A stretch of DNA of 64,000 bases. Source: Kaistella solincola. Its GTDB lineage: Bacteria > Bacteroidota > Bacteroidia > Flavobacteriales > Weeksellaceae. Both the position numbers and the translations under genes were made by a program. How positions within the stretch are numbered: the stretch's first letter is position 1; every line of letters begins with the position of its first letter. The notes under the pieces are model-generated. The model saw only the letters and a program-made list of their open reading frames with translations. It did no database searches and had not been told where the DNA came from. Location of the stretch: assembly GCF_000812875.1 (NCBI RefSeq), contig NZ_JSYK01000003.1, forward strand, positions 1,054,001-1,118,000, written 5' to 3'. Below, piece by piece: positions 1 through 8,036 of this stretch.

Positions 1-174
1 GAAATGAAACTTCCTGGCGAAGCCTGGTTGGAATTCAAAATAAAAAATGGCGTCCTGCATCAGGAAGCCACGTTTCGTCCGCTTGGATTATCTGGAAGAT
101 TGTATTGGTATTCCGTTTTGCCGTTTCACGGTTTAATTTTTAACGGAATGCTGAAAAAACTGGCTGGAAAATAA
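1..174 (+). CDS. C-terminus of DUF2867-type SDR protein (partial)
   Basis: The frame is open from base 1 and stops with TAA at 172-174, giving 57 residues of an incomplete gene. The block PGEAWLEFKI, followed about 20 residues later by RPLGLSGRLYWYSVLPFH, matches my knowledge of the C-terminal DUF2867 domain that follows an NAD(P)-binding Rossmann domain in YbjT-like proteins. The N-terminal domain lies outside the window, so the oxidoreductase part is inferred. The gene converges on ggt, with one base between the two stop codons. Confidence 0.7.
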   Translation, partial: EMKLPGEAWLEFKIKNGVLHQEATFRPLGLSGRLYWYSVLPFHGLIFNGMLKKLAGK

Positions 175-175
175 T

Positions 176-1861
176 TTATTCCACCGCTACGGAATCATCG
201 CCGCGACCATCTGCAATAGCGACCGCATTTCCATTTTCATCGATTACGATTACTTCTGTACGACCGATTTGCGCGGTTCTTTCCATGGTGTATTTATTTT
301 TAACTAAATCAGCAATCGTGGTTTCCGGGAAATTCCTTTCAATCAAAACCGATTCTGGCAGCCACTGATGATGAAATTTTGGTGCATTGACCGCCATATT
401 CGGACTTAATTTAAAATCGATGATGTTTACGATCGTTTGAAAAACAGAAGTGGGAATCGTAGTTCCACCCGGCGTTCCAACAATAATATATGGTTTTGAA
501 TTTTTCAAAACGATGGTCGGTGTCATAGAACTCAACATTCTTTTTCCCGGTTGAATGGAATTTGCTTCGCCACCTACCGCACCGAACATATTCGGAACAC
601 CTGGTTTTACGGAAAAATCATCCATTTCATTGTTTAGGAAAAATCCGGCACCAGTAACCACCACTTTGCTGCCGTACAAACCGTTCAACGTTGTTGTCAC
701 CGCCACCGCGTTTCCTTCTTTATCGATGACCGAAATATGCGTAGTCTCGGTGGATTCTTTAGGTTGTGGAATAATTTTGCCGACTTCAGCACTTGGCGTA
801 GCGCGGTTCATAGTAAAAGTTTTCCAGCGGTTTTTTAAATATTCTTCGGAAATCAGCATTGCTGTTTGATCTATTATAAATTCCGGATCGCCCATAAATT
901 CTGCGCGGTCTGCAAACGAACGTCTTTCAGCTTCCACCATTATTTGCACCGCAGGTGTTGAGTTATGCTGATATTTTTCCAGATTTTCGAACGAAGTCAT
1001 TTTCAGCATTTGCGCTAATAAAATTCCGCCGCTGGACGGTAACGGCATGGAAACAACTTCGTTTTCTTTATAATTAAAAGTGATCGGTTTTCTTTCCACC
1101 ACCTTGTAATTTTTCAGGTCGCTTAAAGAAATAATGCCATTTCCGCGCTGCATTTCTTTTACAATTAAATCAGCTGTTTTGCCTTCATAGAAACCTTTTG
1201 CACCGTTTTTCTGGATGAGTTTCAAAGTTTCTGCAAGTTCTTTCTGAACTAAAATTTCTCCCGCTTTCCAGGGCATTTTTTTGTGAAATACCGTGGCGGT
1301 TTTATTATGCTGGTTGAAAAATTCCATTTGGGTATTCAGCAGATTTGCTTCTTTTTGGGTGATTGCAAAACCTTGTTCCGCCAAATCTATCGCGGGCTGA
1401 ATAAGTGTTGACATCGGCAGGTTGGCGTGTTTCAACGTAGCGTAAAAACCAGCAACAGAACCCGGAATACCAACCGCAAGTCTGCCGTTTTGGGAAAGAT
1501 CGGTATTTGCGTTTCCTTTTTTATCGAGATACATGTCTCGCGAAGCTTTTGAGGGCGCGGTTTCGCGGAAATCGATGGTGAATTTTTCACCGTTTTTTTT
1601 CACGCCGACTAAAAATCCGCCACCGCCGATGTTTCCCGCCTGTGGATAAACCACCGCCAAAGCGTATTGTGTGGCGATGACCGCATCGAACGCGTTGCCG
1701 CCGGCTTTCAGTATTTTTGCGCCGGCTTCGCTGGCTAAAGGATGCGCAGAAACCACGAGACCTTTGTCTTTGGTGTGGATTTCTTTGACGACATTTATAT
1801 CGGTGAATTGCGCGAAAACAAACTGGGACAAAAGAAGAAAGGAAAGAAAGAACTTTTTCAT
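176..1861 (-). CDS. ggt: Gamma-glutamyltransferase (secreted, Ntn hydrolase)
   Basis: Cleaves the gamma-glutamyl bond of glutathione and transfers the group to water or an amino acid, normally in the periplasm. The ATG at 1861 is chosen because it begins a clear signal peptide (MKKFFLSFLLLSQFVFAQ); a longer frame to 1978 adds 39 unrelated residues. About 561 residues, normal for the family. The self-processing site is visible as TETTHISVID, with the predicted nucleophile near Thr373, followed by VTTTLNGLYG and the substrate-pocket motif NNEMDDFS. The precursor is expected to split at that Thr into large and small subunits. A -7-like TAATTTTG lies at 1877-1884 on this strand. Confidence 0.95.
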   Translation of the reverse strand: MKKFFLSFLLLSQFVFAQFTDINVVKEIHTKDKGLVVSAHPLASEAGAKILKAGGNAFDAVIATQYALAVVYPQAGNIGGGGFLVGVKKNGEKFTIDFRETAPSKASRDMYLDKKGNANTDLSQNGRLAVGIPGSVAGFYATLKHANLPMSTLIQPAIDLAEQGFAITQKEANLLNTQMEFFNQHNKTATVFHKKMPWKAGEILVQKELAETLKLIQKNGAKGFYEGKTADLIVKEMQRGNGIISLSDLKNYKVVERKPITFNYKENEVVSMPLPSSGGILLAQMLKMTSFENLEKYQHNSTPAVQIMVEAERRSFADRAEFMGDPEFIIDQTAMLISEEYLKNRWKTFTMNRATPSAEVGKIIPQPKESTETTHISVIDKEGNAVAVTTTLNGLYGSKVVVTGAGFFLNNEMDDFSVKPGVPNMFGAVGGEANSIQPGKRMLSSMTPTIVLKNSKPYIIVGTPGGTTIPTSVFQTIVNIIDFKLSPNMAVNAPKFHHQWLPESVLIERNFPETTIADLVKNKYTMERTAQIGRTEVIVIDENGNAVAIADGRGDDSVAVE

Positions 1862-1931
1862 GCTGAAGAATTTTACCAAAATTAGGGAAAAAATGCCCAA
1901 ATAGCAGCTAATTTTTTTTGGTGCGATTACC

Positions 1932-2009
1932 GCGACCCGGCTTGAGTGGAGCTCTTTTTGCGGAGCGAAGCGGAGCAAAAAAGCGGGAACGGAAGACGGA
2001 AAAAGTCGC
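1932..2009. other. Structured intergenic element A (nested stems, purine-rich loop)
   Basis: Lies between the divergent ggt and threonine dehydrogenase genes. Outer stem GCGAC (1932-1936) pairs with GTCGC (2005-2009). A second stem, CCGGCTT (1937-1943) with AAGACGG (1993-1999), has one G.A mismatch. A purine-rich internal loop has GAGTGGA on one side and GGGAACGG on the other. An inner arm pairs CTTTTTGC (1954-1961) with GCAAAAAAG (1975-1983, one bulged A). It resembles the element at 53025-53111 in architecture. It could be a structured RNA or a dispersed palindromic repeat. No protein is supported here. Confidence 0.5.
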
Positions 2010-2098
2010 CCAAAAAAAATAAAAAAATCGGCCTTCGAAGCCGTAAAATGTCACCCAAAAAATTCCGGGGAAAAACGGGTAATTTTAAGCGATTTTTC

Positions 2099-2106
2099 TA
2101 AATTTG
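2099..2106 (+). promoter_or_regulatory. Bacteroidota -7 element upstream of threonine dehydrogenase
   Basis: TAAATTTG fits the TAnnTTTG consensus of primary-sigma promoters in Bacteroidota and lies 20 bp upstream of the ATG at 2127. No TTG is seen at the expected -33 distance. Confidence 0.5.
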
Positions 2107-2126
2107 TGGAAATCTAAAATCAACGC

Positions 2127-3092
2127 ATGGAATCTCACACGGAAAAAATACTTATTACAGGCGCTTTGGGGCAAATCGGGACCGAACTTACTAACCGTTT
2201 GGTGGAAATTCACGGTGCTGAAAATGTAGTCGCTTCGGGCCTTGACCGCTGGGACAAAAGCCTGACCTCCGCGGGATTTTATGAAAGAATGGACGTTACC
2301 AACACCCAGCTGGTGCGCCAGGTCATTAAAGATTACGAAATTACAACCGTTTACCACCTTGCCTCATTACTGTCCGGAACATCCGAAAAACAGCCGCTTT
2401 TCGCCTGGAAACTGAATCTGGAACCACTTATCCAGTTTTGTGAAATGGCGAAAGAAGGTTTGATTCAGAAGATTTTCTGGCCGAGCTCCATCGCGGTTTT
2501 TGGGAAAGGAATTCCAAAAGAAAATGTGGGTCAGGAAGTGGTTTTAAACCCAACGACGGTTTATGGGATTTCTAAAATGGCTGGTGAAAAATGGTGTGAA
2601 TATTATTTTGATAAATATGGCGTGGATGTGCGCAGCATCAGATATCCGGGATTGATTTCCTGGAAAACTCCGGCTGGCGGCGGAACCACCGATTATGCAG
2701 TGGAAATTTTTTATGAAGCGGTGGAAAGCGGAAAATATACGAGTTTTATTGCCGAAAATACCGGAATGCCAATGCTTTACATGGAAGATGCGATAAACGC
2801 AACATTGAAATTAATGGCGGCGCCGAAAGAAGATTTAAGCGTGCACACCTCCTACAATTTAGGTGGTTTGTCTTTTACGCCGAAAGAACTTGCGGCAGAA
2901 ATTCAGAAAGAAATACCGGAGTTCAGCATTGATTACCAACCGGATTTTCGTCAGCAAATTGCAGATTCCTGGCCGGCTTCCATCGACGATTCAGTGGCGA
3001 AAAAAGACTGGGGACTCAGCTACGATTACGACATCACGGAAATGACGAAGGATATGCTGAAAAACCTGAAGGTAAAACTGCAAAAAAATTAA
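2127..3092 (+). CDS. L-threonine 3-dehydrogenase, epimerase-type (SDR)
   Basis: A 321-residue extended SDR. It has the dinucleotide-binding G12-x-x-G15-x-x-G18 motif (TGALGQIG), Ser120/Ser121 in FWPSS, and the catalytic pair Tyr146 and Lys150 in VYGISK. The downstream RYPGLISW and GGGTTDYAV stretches are typical of the UDP-galactose-epimerase-like threonine dehydrogenases known from flavobacteria and trypanosomes, which oxidise L-threonine to 2-amino-3-ketobutyrate with NAD+. Other epimerases share the fold but usually lack the TPAGGGTTDYA block. It is a single gene followed by a strong terminator. Confidence 0.88.
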   Translation: MESHTEKILITGALGQIGTELTNRLVEIHGAENVVASGLDRWDKSLTSAGFYERMDVTNTQLVRQVIKDYEITTVYHLASLLSGTSEKQPLFAWKLNLEPLIQFCEMAKEGLIQKIFWPSSIAVFGKGIPKENVGQEVVLNPTTVYGISKMAGEKWCEYYFDKYGVDVRSIRYPGLISWKTPAGGGTTDYAVEIFYEAVESGKYTSFIAENTGMPMLYMEDAINATLKLMAAPKEDLSVHTSYNLGGLSFTPKELAAEIQKEIPEFSIDYQPDFRQQIADSWPASIDDSVAKKDWGLSYDYDITEMTKDMLKNLKVKLQKN

Positions 3093-3110
3093 ATTTTACA
3101 AAACCCCAAA

Positions 3111-3144
3111 AAGTCTGCAATACGCAAGTTTGCAGACTTTTTTT
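3111..3144 (+). terminator. Rho-independent terminator after threonine dehydrogenase
   Basis: Perfect 10-bp stem AAGTCTGCAA (3111-3120) with TTGCAGACTT (3130-3139), a 9-nt loop and a T run. Confidence 0.9.
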
Positions 3145-3158
3145 ATTATCTTTCTGAC

Positions 3159-3911
3159 ATGATTTTACTGACTTTCAATATTCTGGCGAACGATTTCAGC
3201 TACAAGCAAAAAACGGAAAAAACCGCTGTAGAGCCGGTAGAATTTGCAGTTTCTACTACGAAAACCATTTTAAAAAGTTTAGAACAAGCTGAAATTTCCG
3301 CCACGTTTTTTGTGGAGATCTCATTTTTGGCCAAAATGGAAAATCTGCTGAAACAAATGCGAAATGAAGGTCATGAAATTGCTTTTTTTCACCAAAATTC
3401 AAGTTTGGAAGAAATAGAAGCTGCTAAGAAATGGACTGAAGATTTGCTTGGAAAAAATGTGCGCGGAATCCGCATTAATGAAAATGCTTTTGAGGTGAGC
3501 GCGCTGAAAAAACTTCAGTTTAATTATATTTCATACATCGATGATCAGCAAGTTTCTTTTCCGCTGAAAAAGCTTGTGCGCAAAGCGCCTTTGAAGGAAG
3601 AAAATGGTTTGACACTACTCTACCAAAGCATTTCGCCGTATTCGCAGATGCCGTACAACGATTTGGTTTTTCAGCTGGTTCCGTTTTTTTATTACCTGAA
3701 TATGGTGGTAGAAACGGTAAAAAGAGACGATTTTGTTTTGGTAAATTTAAATTCCTGGCAATTTGGAAATGTGAAAAATCTGCCGTTTCAGCTGCCTTTT
3801 TTTAGAAAATTAAAAAGCGGAAAAGCGATGCAGCTGAAACTTGAGCGTTTTCTGGATTGGATTAATGAAAACCAAATGGCGACTTCGCGCGTAAAAGATT
3901 TTATAAGCTAA
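3159..3911 (+). CDS. Polysaccharide deacetylase-like protein, catalytic motifs degenerate
   Basis: 250 residues with the fold signature of the NodB/DUF3473 deacetylases: N-terminal LTFNILANDF where SFDIEEWDF-like sequence is usual, then ISATFFVE, GHEIAFFHQNSS and VRGIRINENAF. In active members the first motif carries a catalytic Asp and the second a metal-binding HxxxH. Here the TFD aspartate reads Asn and the second His set is incomplete. The late FHPWEF-like motif reads LNSWQF. I infer loss or change of deacetylase activity, although the frame is intact and so probably still selected. No signal peptide is seen. It sits alone between a terminator and the rpsF promoter. Confidence 0.65.
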   Translation: MILLTFNILANDFSYKQKTEKTAVEPVEFAVSTTKTILKSLEQAEISATFFVEISFLAKMENLLKQMRNEGHEIAFFHQNSSLEEIEAAKKWTEDLLGKNVRGIRINENAFEVSALKKLQFNYISYIDDQQVSFPLKKLVRKAPLKEENGLTLLYQSISPYSQMPYNDLVFQLVPFFYYLNMVVETVKRDDFVLVNLNSWQFGNVKNLPFQLPFFRKLKSGKAMQLKLERFLDWINENQMATSRVKDFIS

Positions 3912-3915
3912 TCAC

Positions 3916-3946
3916 AAAAAATATCGCGCTAAAACGGCTTTATTTT
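3916..3946. repeat. Hairpin-family repeat, GCTAAAA orientation
   Basis: An A-rich arm, the core CGCGCTAAAACGG and a T-rich arm. It belongs to the dispersed TTTTAGC/GCTAAAA hairpin family described in the findings. It lies just after the deacetylase-like gene. Confidence 0.5.
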
Positions 3947-4017
3947 GAGATTTTGCTCATTCGCGAAAATTCAGCATCGAATATAATTTCGAAAGTGCTT
4001 TTAATTCCTTCAGTATC

Positions 4018-4048
4018 TTGCATGTTAGCAAAAGAAGTTATATTTTTG
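4018..4048 (+). promoter_or_regulatory. Promoter of the rpsF-rpsR-rplI operon
   Basis: TTG at 4018-4020 and TATTTTTG at 4041-4048 with a 20-bp spacer match the Bacteroidota -33/-7 arrangement. The rpsF start codon follows 35 bp downstream of the -7 element. Confidence 0.75.
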
Positions 4049-4082
4049 CACCTCGAAATAATTAACAATTTTAATTAACATT

Positions 4083-4424
4083 ATGAACAATTACGAAACT
4101 GTTTTCATTTTAACTCCCGTTCTATCTGACGCACAGGTGGAGGAAGCAGTAAAAAAAGTTGAAGATCTTTTAAAATCTAACAATTGCGAAATCGTTGCCA
4201 AAGAAAACTGGGGACTGAAAAAATTGGCTTATCCAATTCAATTAAAAAAGAATGGTTTTTACACTTTGATCGAGTTCAAAGGTGAAGGAACTGTGGTTGC
4301 AGATTTAGAGTTGATGTTTAAGCGTGACGAAAGAGTAATCCGTTACCTTACCACAAAACTTGACAAGCACGCGATCGAGTATGCAGTGACAAGAAGAACC
4401 AAAGTAAAAACTGCAAAAGTTTAA
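4083..4424 (+). CDS. rpsF: 30S ribosomal protein S6
   Basis: 113 residues, normal length. It starts [16 protein letters not shown] and contains the S6 core [18 protein letters not shown], with [12 protein letters not shown] near the C-terminus. S6 binds 16S rRNA in the platform together with S18. It is the first gene of rpsF-rpsR-rplI and follows a recognisable promoter. No ssb or priB lies between rpsF and rpsR, unlike in many other phyla. Confidence 0.98.
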   Translation: MNNYETVFILTPVLSDAQVEEAVKKVEDLLKSNNCEIVAKENWGLKKLAYPIQLKKNGFYTLIEFKGEGTVVADLELMFKRDERVIRYLTTKLDKHAIEYAVTRRTKVKTAKV

Positions 4425-4447
4425 TTTAACCCTCAAAAAAAAGAACA

Positions 4448-4750
4448 ATGGCAATAGATGATATGGCTAAACAAGCCTCAGCAGGTGGTGAATCGGAAGT
4501 AAGATTTTTAACTCCAGTAGACATCAACACAAAATCTGACAAAAAATACTGTAGATTTAAAAAATACGGTATCAAACACGTAGATTATAAAGATCCTAAT
4601 TTCTTACTTCAGTTCGTTAACGAGCAAGGTAAAATTTTACCAAGAAGATATACAGGAACTTCTTTGAAATACCAAAGAAAAGTATCTGCAGCTATTAAAA
4701 GAGCAAGACACTTGGCAATGATGCCTTACGTAGCAGATTTATTAAAATAA
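4448..4750 (+). CDS. rpsR: 30S ribosomal protein S18
   Basis: 100 residues, with a short acidic N-terminal extension typical of Bacteroidota. The core is recognised by [38 protein letters not shown] and [10 protein letters not shown]. It partners S6 on the small-subunit platform. It begins 23 bp after rpsF and is clearly cotranscribed with it. Confidence 0.98.
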   Translation: MAIDDMAKQASAGGESEVRFLTPVDINTKSDKKYCRFKKYGIKHVDYKDPNFLLQFVNEQGKILPRRYTGTSLKYQRKVSAAIKRARHLAMMPYVADLLK

Positions 4751-4761
4751 CATTAATCATT

Positions 4762-4795
4762 GGTTGTTGGTTATTGGTTGTTGGTTGTTGGTTCG
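4762..4795 (+). repeat. Heptamer tandem repeat GGTTGTT between rpsR and rplI
   Basis: Consecutive 7-bp units GGTTGTT, GGTTATT, GGTTGTT, GGTTGTT and GGTTCGC. They lie inside the operon, 11 bp after the rpsR stop and about 50 bp before rplI, so they are transcribed into the leader between the two genes. Confidence 0.9.
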
Positions 4796-4846
4796 CTAAC
4801 TTCTGACCTCTAAAATCTAACTTCTAAATAAAAAAGGACAACAACA

Positions 4847-5371
4847 ATGGACATTATCCTAAAAAAAGACATAGAAAACTTAGGTCTTGAATTCGACACG
4901 GTAAGTGTAAAACCTGGTTACGCAAGAAACTTTTTATTGCCACAGGGCGTTGCAGTATTGGCAACTCCAAAAAACAAAGCAGACTTAGAAGCTACTTTAG
5001 AAGCAAGAAAAGAAGAGGAAGCGAAATTGGTTGCTGCAGCTAACGCAACAGTAGATCAGTTGAAAAAAACAAACATTACCATCGCTACTAAAGTAGGTTC
5101 AGGTGATAAATTGTTTGGCTCTATCAACAATGCAAATCTTTCTGAAGAATTATCTAAAGCAGGTGTACAGGTAGATAAAAAATACATCAAAATTCCAGGG
5201 AACAATATTAAGAGAACTGGTAAATTCACAGCATTGATCAGACTTCACAGAAATGTAGAGCACAGCTATGAATTCGATGTTGTATCAGATGCACCACCCG
5301 TTGTAGAACCAAAAGCAGCTCCGGCAAAACCGAAAGCACAGCAAGAGGAAACTCCGACTGAAGAAGCTTAA
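4847..5371 (+). CDS. rplI: 50S ribosomal protein L9
   Basis: 174 residues. The N-terminal rRNA-binding domain carries the family signature (KPGYARNFLLPQGVAVLAT, residues about 22-40), then a long helix (EARKEEEAKLVAAANATVDQ) and a C-terminal domain (KVGSGDKLFGSINN). The last ~25 residues form a Pro/Ala/Glu-rich tail (VEPKAAPAKPKAQQEETPTE), longer than the ~148 residues usual elsewhere. An upstream AAAAAGGACAAC gives a weak Shine-Dalgarno-like sequence. It is the last gene of the ribosomal operon, with a terminator immediately after. Confidence 0.98.
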   Translation: MDIILKKDIENLGLEFDTVSVKPGYARNFLLPQGVAVLATPKNKADLEATLEARKEEEAKLVAAANATVDQLKKTNITIATKVGSGDKLFGSINNANLSEELSKAGVQVDKKYIKIPGNNIKRTGKFTALIRLHRNVEHSYEFDVVSDAPPVVEPKAAPAKPKAQQEETPTEEA

Positions 5372-5388
5372 TCGCTCTTTTAAAATAA

Positions 5389-5418
5389 AAAAATCCGGTA
5401 TTATTGCCGGATTTTTTT
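5389..5418 (+). terminator. Rho-independent terminator after rplI
   Basis: Stem AAATCCGG (5391-5398) with CCGGATTT (5407-5414), loop TATTATTG, then a T run. Confidence 0.88.
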
Positions 5419-5434
5419 GTTTTAGTGGTCAGGT

Positions 5435-5519
5435 TTTCAGTTGGCAGTAGTCAGTGGTAGGACGCTTATCGCTTACTGCTTATTGCCTACAGCTTATTGC
5501 TTACTGCTTATTGCTTAAG
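5435..5519. repeat. Heptamer tandem repeats downstream of rplI (GCTTAYT array)
   Basis: Eight 7-bp units at 5464-5519: GCTTATC, GCTTACT, GCTTATT, GCCTACA, GCTTATT, GCTTACT, GCTTATT, GCTTAAG. Three degenerate units ending CAGT (TTTCAGT, TGGCAGT, AGTCAGT) come first at 5435-5455. The period is 7, as in the array upstream of rplI, but the unit differs. The array lies between two terminators and no gene overlaps it. Confidence 0.9.
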
Positions 5520-5534
5520 ACGACAACGCCCCAA

Positions 5535-5568
5535 AAAAAAGCTCCGAAAATAATCCGGAGCTTTTTTA
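5535..5568. terminator. Bidirectional terminator between rplI and the glutamate-synthase-like gene
   Basis: A-rich arm plus GCTCCG (5541-5546) pairs with CGGAGC plus T-rich arm (5556-5567). It works in both directions and ends the convergent minus-strand gene, whose stop is at 5583. Confidence 0.85.
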
Positions 5569-5582
5569 TTATTGTTTAAATT

Positions 5583-7103
5583 TTAATAACGGTGAACAGG
5601 CGCTTTTACGTTTCCTAAAATATCTGGGAAATAATAATCGGCCAAGTGTTCGAACTCGTCACCACGCATAAACATGCTCGCATCCACTTCTTCGTACGAC
5701 GTTCTTCCGGCAGCAGCAATCAGCTCGTTGCAGGTTCGTAAGGTGTTCTTGTGGAAGTGATACACTCTTTCACTTTTATCGGTTACATCAAGGCCTTTAA
5801 TAAGCATTTTGTCCTGTGTTGCAACTCCCGTCGGGCAAGTGTTCGTATTGCAGCGCAAAGCCTGAATACAGCCGAGCGCAAACATAAATCCGCGCGCGTT
5901 GTTACACATATCAGCGCCCATTGCGATAGCGCGCAGAATGTCAAGCGAGGTTAAAACTTTACCGCTTGCGATTACTTTCAATTTGTCGCGAACGTTGAAG
6001 TTGGTTAAAGTTTTATTCACGAAAATCAAAGCCGGTTCCAGCGGCATTCCTACTCCATCCGAAAATTCCGGCGGCGCGGCTCCTGTTCCACCTTCAGCAC
6101 CATCAACGGTGATGAAATCCGGATAAATTTTCAGGACATTCATCTGAACGCAGATGTCTTCAAATTCTTTGGTATCGCCAATACATAATTTAATTCCGAC
6201 AGGTTTCCCTTCTGAAAGATCGCGCAGCTGTTTCACAAAACGCAACATTCCTGCAGCATCTGAAAAGGCTGAATGCGACGGCGGCGAAATAATGGTCATT
6301 CCTGGTTGTACATGACGGATTGCGGCGATTTCCGGTGTATTTTTAGAACCTGGTAAAACTCCACCATGTCCCGGTTTTGCACCTTGAGAAATCTTGATCT
6401 CGATCAATTTTACACTAGGTAAAGACACATTTTTCTGAAAAATTTCCGGTGAAAAATTTCCATGGTCATCGCGGCAGCCGAAATATCCGGTTCCGATTTG
6501 CCAGCAAAGATCACCACCTTGCAAATGGTAAGGTGAAATTCCACCTTCGCCGGTATTGTGGAAAAACCCACCTTTTTTGGCTCCTCTGTTCAAAGAAATT
6601 TGCGCGCGGTCACTTAACGAGCCGAAACTCATCGCTGAAATATTGAACAAAGATGCTTTGTATTTTTGTTTACAGTCTACACCACCAACCAAAACCGTCG
6701 GTAATTCTTCCGCCGGTGATTTTGCGTAAATGGAATGCTTAATTCCTTCGTAATGTCTGTTATTAATTTCCAACTGAGTTCCGAAAGGCACCGTATCGCT
6801 GATGTTTTTAGAGCGTCGGTAAGCTGCTGAACGTTGGTTTCGCGGAAAAGGTTTCCCGTCGGTTTCTCTTTCGATAAAATATTGCTGCATTTCGGGTGAA
6901 ATGCCTTCAAAAATATATCGGAAATAACCGATCACGGGGAAATTTCGCAGGATTGCATGTTTTTTCTGGAAGCTGTTATACAGTCCCAAAGCGTAAATGG
7001 CGGTAAGTAAGATGGGAATCCAATAGTGGGTTTTAATCAAAATAGCAATTGCCCAGGTGACCACCAGTATTACAATTCCCCACTTAATGAACTTGTCTCT
7101 CAT
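5583..7103 (-). CDS. FMN-binding glutamate synthase family protein (membrane-anchored)
   Basis: About 506 residues from the ATG at 7103, whose product starts MRDKFIKWGIVILVVTWAIA; a start at 7139 would add 12 residues. Two N-terminal membrane segments (residues about 6-22 and 25-40) precede a GltB-like FMN-binding barrel: FNISAMSFGSLSDRAQ, GEGGISPYH, KISQGAKPGHGGVLPG, DGAEGGTGAAP. The cluster-binding cysteines appear in CIQALRCNTNTCPTGVAT. Family members of this size lack the amidotransferase domain of full GOGAT. True activity is not established, and glutamate synthesis should not be assumed. It is a single gene. Confidence 0.88.
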   Translation of the reverse strand: MRDKFIKWGIVILVVTWAIAILIKTHYWIPILLTAIYALGLYNSFQKKHAILRNFPVIGYFRYIFEGISPEMQQYFIERETDGKPFPRNQRSAAYRRSKNISDTVPFGTQLEINNRHYEGIKHSIYAKSPAEELPTVLVGGVDCKQKYKASLFNISAMSFGSLSDRAQISLNRGAKKGGFFHNTGEGGISPYHLQGGDLCWQIGTGYFGCRDDHGNFSPEIFQKNVSLPSVKLIEIKISQGAKPGHGGVLPGSKNTPEIAAIRHVQPGMTIISPPSHSAFSDAAGMLRFVKQLRDLSEGKPVGIKLCIGDTKEFEDICVQMNVLKIYPDFITVDGAEGGTGAAPPEFSDGVGMPLEPALIFVNKTLTNFNVRDKLKVIASGKVLTSLDILRAIAMGADMCNNARGFMFALGCIQALRCNTNTCPTGVATQDKMLIKGLDVTDKSERVYHFHKNTLRTCNELIAAAGRTSYEEVDASMFMRGDEFEHLADYYFPDILGNVKAPVHRY

Positions 7104-7205
7104 TATAATTTTATTTTGTATTTTCTGCAAAATTACCAATAATAAACCGATAAAAAAACCGCACAGCGCCGAAAAAGGGATAAAAAATTGCGAATTTAGA
7201 AATTC

Positions 7206-7237
7206 GAAAAAAAAGCCGTTTTAGCACCATATTTTTT
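7206..7237. repeat. Hairpin-family repeat, TTTTAGC orientation
   Basis: An A-rich arm, the core GCCGTTTTAGCACC (7215-7228) and a T-rich arm. It lies between two divergent genes, where a terminator is not needed. Confidence 0.55.
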
Positions 7238-7281
7238 GGCGTGCTATTTGTGATGCATCGATAAATCAAAATACAAATATT

Positions 7282-7962
7282 ATGAATAGAAATACAATAT
7301 TAGTGGCAACCATGGCAGTTGCAACTATCGGTACCACAGCGCAATCCTGCGTTGCTTTAGCTACTTCGGCGGTGGGCATCGCGGTTTTAAAACAGATTCT
7401 TTTAGGTGGTATCACCAAAGGTCTTAATATTTTCGGCGACAAAAACAGCTTCCTTGCAAATAATCTCATCGATGCTGCGCTTCCGTCGCAATTGCGCGAC
7501 CTCAACAATACTTTACAGAAACTTGGTCTGAACAGTTTGGTTCAGAAAGAAAAAGAATATATCGCTGAAGCTGCTGCTTTTACCGTAGAAACTTCGCGAC
7601 CGATTTTGGTAAATGCTGTAAATTCTTTAACCGCAGATGATGCAGCCAGAATTTTACAGGGCGGAAGCGGCGCCGCAACACAAATTTTGCGCGAAAAAAC
7701 TTCAGAACAGCTGATGTTGGCAATAGCGCCGAAAGTTGATGCAAAACTGAATGAATTCGGATTGGTACAATCGCTGAATTCTGCGCTTACCGGCACCAAT
7801 CTTTTGAGCGGAATTTTCGGTGGACAAACCAATAACGGACTCACCAGCGGAATAAGCAAATTTGCAGCACAACAAATGGTGAACGGACTTTTCAACATTA
7901 TTGAAAGTCACGAACAGCAAAACTCAGCAGCGATTATAAACTCGCTGAGCGGCGCAAAATAA
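7282..7962 (+). CDS. DUF4197 family protein, probable exported or lipoprotein
   Basis: 226 residues. The N-terminus MNRNTILVATMAVATIGTTAQSC looks like an export signal ending at Cys23, which could be lipidated, although the lipobox is weak. The body is helical and rich in Ala, Leu and Asn, with GITKGLNIFGDKNSFLAN, IKLPSQL-like ALPSQLRDLNNTLQKLG and DAARILQGGSGAATQILREKT, which I recognise as the DUF4197 family. The function is unknown. A terminator follows the gene. Confidence 0.82.
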   Translation: MNRNTILVATMAVATIGTTAQSCVALATSAVGIAVLKQILLGGITKGLNIFGDKNSFLANNLIDAALPSQLRDLNNTLQKLGLNSLVQKEKEYIAEAAAFTVETSRPILVNAVNSLTADDAARILQGGSGAATQILREKTSEQLMLAIAPKVDAKLNEFGLVQSLNSALTGTNLLSGIFGGQTNNGLTSGISKFAAQQMVNGLFNIIESHEQQNSAAIINSLSGAK

Positions 7963-7987
7963 TATATTATTAAATACGTAAATTTGA

Positions 7988-8012
7988 AAATCCGGCCTTT
8001 GGTCGGGTTTTT
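7988..8012 (+). terminator. Terminator after DUF4197 gene
   Basis: AAATCCGGCC (7988-7997), loop TTT, GGTCGGGTTT (8001-8010). All ten positions pair, two of them as G.U, and a T run follows. Confidence 0.8.
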
Positions 8013-8036
8013 ATCATTTTAATTAAAACTTGCAAA

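Noticed and set aside
1862..1978. Upstream extension of the ggt frame (39 residues)
   Set aside because: The extension lacks family similarity and would bury the signal peptide that starts at 1861.
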